From NCBI RefSeq assembly GCF_024171885.1, contig NZ_JAMTCP010000011.1:91348-155347 (forward strand): a DNA stretch of 64,000 bases. The letters are read 5' to 3'. The translations under genes were made by a program, and so were the position numbers. This document shows, one piece after another, positions 51,208 to 57,827 of the stretch. Positions within the stretch are counted from its first letter, which is position 1; each line of letters begins with the position of its first letter. The notes below the pieces were generated by a model. The model did no database searches. It had not been told where the DNA came from and saw only the letters and a program-made list of their open reading frames with translations. The stretch comes from Streptoalloteichus tenebrarius (GTDB taxonomy: Bacteria > Actinomycetota > Actinomycetes > Mycobacteriales > Pseudonocardiaceae).

Positions 51208-52275
51208 TCAGCCGGCGGCCCGCACGGCCTGGTCGGGGACGGGGTGGAGGAAGCCGTCGGGTCCCTTCAGGCACGCGGCCTCGTCGTGCCTGGTGGCGAG
51301 GAACTCGCCGAGGCAGCGGCCGAACTGGCTGTGGCCGCGCGCGTTGGGGTGGAACGACTCCTGGCTGAAGTGCTCGGCGCGCTGGTCGTCGCGCAGCGCC
51401 TCCCAGTCGAGGCTGAGCCGGGCGAACCACTCCCGGTCGACCTGCGGGCCGCCGGCGCACGCCTCGTGGCCCCGCCCGGCGCGGGACAGGTCCAGGAAGC
51501 GGGCCCCGACCAGGTCGGCGGCGCGGTGCAGGCCGGCGGCCAGTCGGCCCACGGCGCTGTCCTCGACCCACTTCAGGTCGGAGGTGCGGAACGGGCAGCC
51601 GTTGAGGTTCTGGAGGGAGGGGGAGACCGACGTGCCCACCGGGGCCGCGTACGACTGGACCACCAGGCTGTAGCTGGTGTCGGGGTAGCCGGCGCGCCGC
51701 ATGACCGAGCGCACGTCGTGCAGCGCCCTGACCACCTTCGGGACCATGCGGTCGACGCGCTCGGCCCACTCCGCCCCGAGGTCCTTGTGGCAGTCGGGGT
51801 CCCTGCCGACCAGCCCGGCGCGCATGCAGCGCATCACGACGTCGCCGAACTTGGGGTCGTCGTTGGCTCCGACGCCGACGACGACGGCCACGACCCGGTT
51901 GTCCCTGGCCACGTCGGCGAGCCTGCGGGCCTGTGAGCCCTCGGTGTACTGCGTGGCGTCGCCGAGGGCGACCTGGTCGGCGTTGGCCCCCGAGCACGCG
52001 AGGTTGATCGTGCGGTCGACGCCGGGCAGCGCGGTGCGGTGGATGAGGGCGTTGGGGGAGCGGTGGCACCAGTTGCCGTTCTCGCCCCGGGTGCCGGGCT
52101 CGTAGTCGCCGGCGCCCTCACCGGAGATCGTGCTGTCGCCGAGGGCGACCAGTGCGCGGGGTTTGTCCTCGGGGGGCGAGGGCGGCAGGTGACGCCGGTC
52201 GCTGACGAGGAGGAACACCGTGAGCACCGGGATGATCAGCAAGGCGGCGAGCAGCCGGGTTCGCAGAGCCCGCAT
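51208..52275 (-). CDS. Secreted SGNH/GDSL-family hydrolase
   Basis: A 355-residue exported esterase-like protein. An N-terminal hydrophobic segment (LLAALLIIPVLTVFLLVS) is a signal peptide or membrane anchor. Block I is ALGDSTISGEGAGDY with the nucleophilic Ser, followed by NLACSGANADQV (block II), VVVGVGANDD (block III) and HPNARGHSQFG with the catalytic His (block V). Five or more Cys suggest disulfides. The ATG at 52275 fits the signal peptide. The substrate, perhaps a lipid or polysaccharide ester outside the cell, is unknown. Confidence 0.85.
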   Translation of the reverse strand: MRALRTRLLAALLIIPVLTVFLLVSDRRHLPPSPPEDKPRALVALGDSTISGEGAGDYEPGTRGENGNWCHRSPNALIHRTALPGVDRTINLACSGANADQVALGDATQYTEGSQARRLADVARDNRVVAVVVGVGANDDPKFGDVVMRCMRAGLVGRDPDCHKDLGAEWAERVDRMVPKVVRALHDVRSVMRRAGYPDTSYSLVVQSYAAPVGTSVSPSLQNLNGCPFRTSDLKWVEDSAVGRLAAGLHRAADLVGARFLDLSRAGRGHEACAGGPQVDREWFARLSLDWEALRDDQRAEHFSQESFHPNARGHSQFGRCLGEFLATRHDEAACLKGPDGFLHPVPDQAVRAAG

Positions 52276-52411
52276 AGCGTGATCAGTGTACGGAGCCCAC
52301 CCCGGCGTCCGCAGCCGCCGGCGGGGCGGGGGTGACCGACGCCTCGGTCACGCCCGCCCCACAGGGGTGACCCTCGAACGGGGCTCGGGGCGAGAAGACC
52401 GAAACACCCGG

Positions 52412-53344
52412 TCACGACGAGGTCCGGCGCGCTCCGTTCACGGACATGAGCACGGAGTGCAGCGCGGTGCCGGCGCAGAGGAACAGCCGATTGCCGCGCG
52501 GCCCGCCGAACACGAAGTTGGCGACCCTCCCCGGCACCCGGAGCCGGCCGAGGAGGGACCCGTCGGGGTCGTAGCAGTCGAGGTGGTCGCCCACGGCCGC
52601 CCACACCCGGCCGTCGGCGTCGACCCGGAGCCCGTCGACGTCGCCGTCGGCCGGCTCGGCGAACACCCGGCTCCCCGCGACCGGCCCCGCCGGGCCGTCG
52701 GCGAGGTCCAGCACGCGGATGTGACCGGCGGTGGTGTCGGCGACGTAGAGCTGACGCTCGTCGCGGGTGAACGCCAGGCCGTTGGGGCGGTCGAAGTCGT
52801 CCGCCGCGATCCGCACCTGCCCGCTGTCCGGGTCCACGCGGTAGAGGTGGCAGCCGCCGATCTCGCTCTCGGCGCGGTGCCCCTCGTAGTCGCTGGCGAT
52901 GCCGTAGTCGGGGTCGGTGAACCACACCGAGCCGTCGGAGCGCACGACGACGTCGTTCGGGCTGTTCAGCCGGCGACCCTCGTACCGGTCGGCGAGGACG
53001 GTGACGCTGCCGTCGTGCTCGGTGCGCGTGACCCGACGGTTGCCCTGCTCGCAGGTCACCAGGCGACCTTGAAGATCAACCGTGTTGCCGTTGGCGTGGC
53101 CGGAGGGGGAGCGGAAGACGCCGACGGCCCCGGTCGTCTCGTCCCACCGGAGCAGCCGGTCGTTGGGGATGTCGCTGAACAGCAGGAAACGGCCGGCGGG
53201 GAAGTAGACCGGCCCCTCCAGCCAGCGCCCGCCCTCCCACAGCCGCTCCACGGCCAGGTCACCGTGCACGCAGGGCAGGAACCGCTCGTCGTGGATCTCG
53301 TAGGGGCCGCGCACGACGGGTGGGGCGTCTCCCGGCGACGACAT
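52412..53344 (-). CDS. SMP-30/gluconolactonase-family protein
   Basis: A 310-residue six-bladed beta-propeller of the SMP-30/LRE family, Ca-dependent lactonases. Features are WLEGPVYFPAGRFLLFSDIP with the metal Glu, LNSPNDVVVRSDGSVWFTDP, FDRPNGLAFTRDERQLYVAD and DVDGLRVDADGRVWAAVGD. The ATG at 53344 is used; earlier in-frame codons reach into the promoter of the divergent lipase. No sugar genes are adjacent, so the lactone is unknown. Confidence 0.85.
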   Translation of the reverse strand: MSSPGDAPPVVRGPYEIHDERFLPCVHGDLAVERLWEGGRWLEGPVYFPAGRFLLFSDIPNDRLLRWDETTGAVGVFRSPSGHANGNTVDLQGRLVTCEQGNRRVTRTEHDGSVTVLADRYEGRRLNSPNDVVVRSDGSVWFTDPDYGIASDYEGHRAESEIGGCHLYRVDPDSGQVRIAADDFDRPNGLAFTRDERQLYVADTTAGHIRVLDLADGPAGPVAGSRVFAEPADGDVDGLRVDADGRVWAAVGDHLDCYDPDGSLLGRLRVPGRVANFVFGGPRGNRLFLCAGTALHSVLMSVNGARRTSS

Positions 53345-53583
53345 GGCTCCAGCATGACCGAGGGGTGGCCGGCGGGCTGGCCGGGCGGGCCGCATGAGGT
53401 GAGCGTCCGCGACCCCCGTGTGGGCTCTCCCCGTCGGCCTGGATCGCCCGGCGGTTTGATCTTTGTGACACGTCAGGGTGGTCGGCGGGTCGGGCGGGCG
53501 GCCCGGCGCGCACTTTCTCGCTAAACCGGCGGCGACCACGCCCGTGGTCGCGTCCCCGTCCCCGCGCCCCCGGAGGAACCGCG

Positions 53584-54402
53584 TTGCCCGTCGCCGCTCT
53601 CGACCACCGCGCCAGGGAGTACAGCCTGCCGCTCGCCTACTGGATGGCCCGCGCGGCCAAGCTCGCCTACCAGCCCGAGGACGTCATCGTCGAGGAGGCC
53701 CGCCGGTGGGGCTTCGACCGCGTCCGGCACCACGAGACCACATTCCGGCCCCCGTTCCCGCTGGAGGACACCCAGGCGTACACGATGGCCAGCGACCACA
53801 TGATCATCACCGGGTTCCGGGGCACCGAGCCCGCGAAGATCAAGGACTGGCTGTCCGACGTCAACACCCCGCCGTCGCCGGGCTACGGCGGGAAGGGCTA
53901 CGTCCACCACGGCTTCGGCGCGGCACTCCAGTCGATCTACCCGCAGGTGCGGCAGGCGCTGGAGGACCTGCGCGACCAGGACCAGACGATCTGGTTCACC
54001 GGGCACAGCCTCGGCGGGGCGCTGGCCATGCTGGCCGCCGCGCGGCTGTACTTCGAGAAGCCCAACCTGCGGGCCGACGGCATCTACACCTTCGGCCAGC
54101 CCCGCACCTGCGACCGGCTGCTCGCGGCCGCGCACAACGAGGCGTTCGCCGCCCGCATGTTCCGCTTCGTCAACAACAACGACATCGTGCCGCAGCTCCC
54201 GCCCGAGCCGGCGTACCACCACGTCGACGCCGTCCGCTACATCGACTCCTCGGGCAGGCTGCGGGAGAGGATGAGCATGCTTGGTGGTGTCGTCGACCGG
54301 GCGAAGGGCCTGACCGCCGACGCCTTCGCTCCCGCCAGCGACGGGGTCCGCGACCACAGCGTCAACCGCTACGTCGAGGCGTTGGAGAAGAACCTCGCCT
54401 GA
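53584..54402 (+). CDS. Class 3 lipase-like protein
   Basis: A 272-residue alpha/beta hydrolase of lipase class 3. The nucleophile motif is IWFTGHSLGGALAML (Ser about 143). IITGFRGTEPAKIKDWLSDV and VHHGFGAAL match the family lid and oxyanion region, and FVNNNDIVPQLPP carries the probable Asp. The start is the TTG at 53584, which follows GGAGGAACC; there is no ATG or GTG in the right place. No signal peptide is present, so it seems cytoplasmic. Confidence 0.85.
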   Translation: MPVAALDHRAREYSLPLAYWMARAAKLAYQPEDVIVEEARRWGFDRVRHHETTFRPPFPLEDTQAYTMASDHMIITGFRGTEPAKIKDWLSDVNTPPSPGYGGKGYVHHGFGAALQSIYPQVRQALEDLRDQDQTIWFTGHSLGGALAMLAAARLYFEKPNLRADGIYTFGQPRTCDRLLAAAHNEAFAARMFRFVNNNDIVPQLPPEPAYHHVDAVRYIDSSGRLRERMSMLGGVVDRAKGLTADAFAPASDGVRDHSVNRYVEALEKNLA

Positions 54403-54468
54403 CACGGACACGGACACGGACGCGCACGCGGACGCGGATACGGACATGGACATGGACATGGGCGGCTG
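54402..54468. repeat. Hexamer tandem repeat (GGACAC type)
   Basis: Starting at the lipase stop, GACACG/GGACAC-like hexamers repeat about ten times with single-base changes (GGACAC, GGACGC, GGACAT). It is slippage-prone DNA. No coding role is evident. Confidence 0.8.
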
Positions 54469-54665
54469 ACGCGGGCGAGGGCGGCGGCGCACAGCGTGGC
54501 GGCGGTCGCCGGAAGGCTGACAGATTCCGGAAGGACATGCCGAGAAGATCGTCCTCAGGGTCGGGGACGAGGTCGTCCTCAGGACCGATGCGGGGGCACT
54601 TCCCCGGTCTCCACGATGGGCACGCGTCCCGTTTCGGGGCGTATGTCCTATGGGGAGGAGATCTC

Positions 54666-55964
54666 GTGAGACTGGGCATTCGCCGGTTAACCGCCGCCGT
54701 CCTCGCCGCCACGCTCGCCACCGGGGTGTTCGGCGCGACCGCGCTCGCCGCGCCGAACACCCCGGACGCGTCGGCCACCTCGAACGCCGCCGAGTCCTCG
54801 GCGGAGGCGTCGCGCGGGCAGGACAGGGCCGCGCTCCGGCAGGCCATGGACGAGCTGACCACCGTGGGCGTCGCCGGGGTGCAGGTCCGGGTGCGCGACC
54901 AGCAGGGCGACTGGGTCGGCACCGCCGGGGTGAAGAAGCTCGGCGGGCACGAGAAGGTGCCGAGCAACGGGCGGTTCCGCGTCGGCAGCATCACCAAGAC
55001 GTTCGTGTCCACCGTGATCCTCCAGCTCGTCGGGGAGGGCAGGGTCCGGTTGGACGATCCGGTCGCGCGCCACCTGCCGGAGTTCGGGCTGGACCAGCGG
55101 ATCACGGTCCGCATGCTGTTGCAGCACACCAGTGGCCTGTTCAACTACACCGGGGAGATCAACCCCGACGGCTCGGTCGAGCCCGGGATCCCGTTGACGG
55201 GCAAGGAGTACGTGGAGAACCGGTTCCACACCTACCGGCCCGAGGAGCTGGTGCGGGTGGCGCTGTCGAAGCCGGCCCGGTTCGAGCCGGGGACGAAGTG
55301 GTCCTACTCGAACACCAACTACATCCTCGCGGGGTTGTTGGTGGAGAAGGTGACCGGGACGCCGTACGCGAAGCAGGTGGAGCGCCGCATCCTGAAGCCG
55401 TTGGGGCTGCGGGAGACCAGCGTTCCCGGCACGCGGTTCGACATTCCCGGCCCGCACGCGCACGGCTACTTCTCCTACCGGGAGAACGGCAAGCTGTCGG
55501 TGCACGACATCACCCGGCTCAACCCGTCGTGGGGTGGCTCGGCCGGTGAGATGATCTCGACCACCAAGGACCTGGACCGGTTCATCACGGCCCTGCTGGG
55601 CGGCAGGCTGCTCTCGCCCGAGCTGCTGGCCGAGATGCGCAAGATGCGTCCCGCCGACGAGGGGCAGCGGTATGGTCTGGGCTTGGCCGAGCTGGACATG
55701 GGGCCGGGTTGCGGTGGGCCGTTCTACGGCCACACCGGCGGCATCCACGGCTACAACTCGTACCTGTTCAGCAACGCCGATGGCAGCAAGCGGTTCGAGA
55801 TGTCGTTGACGACGGGCGCGATCGACCCCGAGGACGGGGCCGCGCTGGACAAGCTGGCCAAGAGCCTCGGGAAGGTCCTCAACCTGGGGCTGTGTGGGAA
55901 GGCGGCGGCTCCGGAGAGCGCCGCGGCCGTCGCCCAGCTCTCGCTCCAGCCCGCCCGGTTCTGA
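54666..55964 (+). CDS. Secreted serine beta-lactamase-like / D-alanyl-D-alanine carboxypeptidase-type hydrolase
   Basis: A 432-residue exported class C beta-lactamase/DD-peptidase-fold enzyme. A signal peptide covers about residues 1-30. The active-site SxxK is in GSITKTFVS, the YxN is in WSYSNTNYILAG and the third motif is HTGG in YGHTGGIHGYNS. LLQHTSGLFNY is family-typical. The GTG at 54666 follows GGGGAGGAG. Codon 8 is TTA (54687-54689), so translation may depend on the bldA tRNA. It may act on cell-wall peptides or esters. Beta-lactam hydrolysis is not implied. Confidence 0.88.
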   Translation: MRLGIRRLTAAVLAATLATGVFGATALAAPNTPDASATSNAAESSAEASRGQDRAALRQAMDELTTVGVAGVQVRVRDQQGDWVGTAGVKKLGGHEKVPSNGRFRVGSITKTFVSTVILQLVGEGRVRLDDPVARHLPEFGLDQRITVRMLLQHTSGLFNYTGEINPDGSVEPGIPLTGKEYVENRFHTYRPEELVRVALSKPARFEPGTKWSYSNTNYILAGLLVEKVTGTPYAKQVERRILKPLGLRETSVPGTRFDIPGPHAHGYFSYRENGKLSVHDITRLNPSWGGSAGEMISTTKDLDRFITALLGGRLLSPELLAEMRKMRPADEGQRYGLGLAELDMGPGCGGPFYGHTGGIHGYNSYLFSNADGSKRFEMSLTTGAIDPEDGAALDKLAKSLGKVLNLGLCGKAAAPESAAAVAQLSLQPARF

Positions 55965-55997
55965 CCGACGACCCAATTCGACGACATCGGTCGGCAG

Positions 55998-56049
55998 GTA
56001 CTACTTGATCGTTGATCGGCAGTACTACTTGAGCGGTAGTACTACTTGA
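55998..56049. repeat. Three direct repeats GTACTACTTGA
   Basis: Exact copies start at 55998, 56022 and 56039 (spacings 24 and 17), followed by a related GTGCTGATCGA. They lie between the serine hydrolase stop and a terminator hairpin. The AT-rich direct repeats could be a regulator site, but no gene starts nearby. Confidence 0.55.
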
Positions 56050-56064
56050 GCGGTAGTGCTGATC

Positions 56065-56099
56065 GACGTGGTGGGCGTCCTTGGGGCGCCCACCACGTC
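56065..56099 (+). terminator. Terminator after the serine hydrolase gene
   Basis: GACGTGGTGGGCG (56065-56077) pairs exactly with CGCCCACCACGTC (56087-56099), a 13-bp stem with a 9-base loop, 100 bases after the gene stop. Confidence 0.65.
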
Positions 56100-56387
56100 A
56101 CCGCATCATGACGTCAACTGGAGCACGTCGCCCATGACCTCGACGACGTACGGCCTCCGTGGGGACACGGCCGGTCCAGTGAATGCCTCCCTGCTCATCC
56201 GGTGCTCCTGGTCGCCCACCGTCAGTGCGGAAGCGAGCGCGGGAGCGAGGCGTTCCGAACGCCGCACCTTTCCTTCAGGTTCGTGGTTCGCTCTCCGTCG
56301 CGGTTCGGTGTCTCTGTGTCTGTGTGGTGGGAGGCGCGCCGTGGGGTCGCTGGATGGTGTGGTCTTTTCGCCTGCTTGGGGTCGGGC

Positions 56388-56415
56388 TTATCCACAGGCC
56401 CCGTAGTTGTCCACA
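56388..56415. promoter_or_regulatory. Two DnaA-box-like motifs
   Basis: TTATCCACA (56388-56396) and TTGTCCACA (56407-56415) are 10 bases apart and about 35 bases before copy C of the GC-rich repeat. This is the same arrangement as at 6306-6613. Confidence 0.4.
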
Positions 56416-56450
56416 GGCCGGGGTTTTGCGTTGGGGCGGCCGTGTTGTGG

Positions 56451-56498
56451 CCGATAGGCTGGGTGCGGGGTCGCCCCCCAGGGCGGGTGGGGGCTGTC
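56451..56498. repeat. GC-rich extragenic repeat, copy C
   Basis: It starts CCGATAGGCTGG and ends GGGGGCTGTC, with the central CCCCCCAGGGCGGGTGG hairpin. It matches copies A and B 50 kb away apart from a few bases and one shorter C-run. Confidence 0.7.
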
Positions 56499-56870
56499 CT
56501 GAGGTAGGGGGCGGATCCCTGAGGTAGGGGGCGGGCCGCAGGTCCGGTCGTCGACCAGGTTGTGGGGAGCAGGCGGGGTGGACGGAGGCGCGGCGGCCGG
56601 GGGCGTCGCATGGGCAGGAGTGATCACGAGTCATCCTGCGCCTGCCCGGACCGAAACCCACGGGTGACGCTCCGGAGCCAGATCTGACGCCGTCGTGGGC
56701 GTGGGTGGGAACAAGCTTCCCCGCGTCGGCGTTGAGCCCTGTGGTCGGCGCGTCACGTGTCCCCCGGGCTGCATTCCAACCGCCTTCGCGGAATACCGTT
56801 CGGCTGGAGCCGCGTCGTGCTTCTCGCCGAGAGGCGACCGGGCGCGCCGACCCCCGACTTGACCGGACCA

Positions 56871-56912
56871 GAGGACCCCGCCGGGAACGAGCCCGTTCCC
56901 GGCGGGGTCCTC
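56871..56912. terminator. 19-bp perfect hairpin
   Basis: GAGGACCCCGCCGGGAACG (56871-56889) is followed by a 4-base loop and its exact inverted complement (56894-56912). It is one of the strongest hairpins in the window, but no annotated gene ends close on either side. It may insulate the small gene at 57108 or mark a lost gene. Confidence 0.55.
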
Positions 56913-57107
56913 GTCGTCGGGGTCGTCATCGGGTTCGGGGTCGTCCTCCGGCATGTCCTCACCACGGCCCACCCGCCTCCTGTCCTGGCAGGGCGTCGGT
57001 GTGCGGGGCTGGAACCCCGGCGGGCGCCCGGTCGTTGCCAGAGCAAACAGGTGTGGACGGTCGTGGGGCCGATGGTCGCGTTGCCCAGCAGGACTGGTCT
57101 GTTCACG

Positions 57108-57332
57108 ATGATCTGGTGCCAGTACGGGCGCTGCTGGCGGTGGATCTGCGTCCCGACCTACTTTGGCCGGGGGCCGGAGGGCGCCCGACGCGTGGCCCGG
57201 CAGTTCGGGTGGTACTGCGACGAGCGACGGGAGTACGACCTGTGCCCGGAGCACGTGCGGGGGATGCCACCGCCCCCACCGCCGAAGGCCGCGCGCCTGC
57301 GCCGCTGGTTCCGCCGTCGGCGCGGCGGCTAG
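57108..57332 (+). CDS. Small Cys/Trp/Arg-rich protein of unknown function
   Basis: A 74-residue frame with four or five Cys (WCQYGRCWRWIC, WYCDERREYDLCPEHV), a Pro-rich linker and an arginine tail. The Cys/His spacing (C...C...C...CPEH) suggests a small metal-binding fold. The ATG at 57108 lacks a strong ribosome site. The family is not recognised. It ends 10 bases from the convergent end of the gene at 57342. Confidence 0.45.
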   Translation: MIWCQYGRCWRWICVPTYFGRGPEGARRVARQFGWYCDERREYDLCPEHVRGMPPPPPPKAARLRRWFRRRRGG

Positions 57333-57341
57333 TTCGCCAGG

Positions 57342-57827
57342 CTAACCCGCCACGAGCACCTGCGGCGCGGCCTGCTTGATCCGCGTGCGCAGCCACTTCC
57401 CCCGCGTGCGCGCGTCCTCCTGGCACTCCGTGGCCACCTGGAGCAGCTCGGGGTCCCTGACCGCCTGCGCCACCTGCGCCAGGATCACCCACGCGATCTC
57501 CGCCTCGTGGGCGGTGAGGGAGAGGTCCCGCAGGTCGCGCAGCAGGAGCAGCCCGGCCAGCTCGGAGTGACCGACCAGCTCGCCGCTCCTGCGGCGCAGC
57601 GCCTCCAGCAGGTGCGGCGACTCGGTCCTGCCCTCCCTGGCGCGCACCCCGTAGCGCCGGGCGAACGGGGCCAGCCGCTCCACGTGCTCCCCGCACCGGC
57701 GCGCCAGGGTGTGCCCGAGGTGGTAGAGGTCCGGCTCGGCCGCGTGTCGCTCGCCGACCCGCCGGAGCTGGCGGGCCAGGTCCAGCTCGGCCTCCTGCGC
57801 GTCGCTGACAGCCCTGCCGACCCTCAT
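57342..57827 (-). CDS. Helical protein coupled to the molybdopterin oxidoreductase
   Basis: A 161-residue all-helical protein that I do not recognise. It has LARQLRRVGERHAAEPDLYH, LARRCGEHVERLAPFARRYG and LLLRDLRDLSLTAHEAEIAW, with His/Cys residues in the first helices. The ATG at 57827, after GAGGAGGGG, overlaps the stop of the oxidoreductase (ATGA), so the two are made together. It may be a maturation or partner protein for the enzyme. That is inference from coupling alone. Confidence 0.7.
   Translation of the reverse strand: MRVGRAVSDAQEAELDLARQLRRVGERHAAEPDLYHLGHTLARRCGEHVERLAPFARRYGVRAREGRTESPHLLEALRRRSGELVGHSELAGLLLLRDLRDLSLTAHEAEIAWVILAQVAQAVRDPELLQVATECQEDARTRGKWLRTRIKQAAPQVLVAG

Larger units (their letters stand above)
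56100..57107. other. Intergenic region with a repeat locus and strong hairpin
   Basis: About 1 kb with no convincing gene. It holds two DnaA-box-like motifs, copy C of the GC-rich repeat and a 19-bp hairpin (listed separately). A minus-strand frame from 56957 begins with an acidic run (EDDPEPDDDPDDED) that may be chance composition over the hairpin arm. Confidence 0.4.

Noticed and set aside
56631..56957. Acidic minus-strand protein beginning MPEDDPEPDDDPDDED
   Set aside because: The acidic run comes from repeated GACGACCCC-like DNA next to the 19-bp hairpin. The rest lacks protein-like composition.
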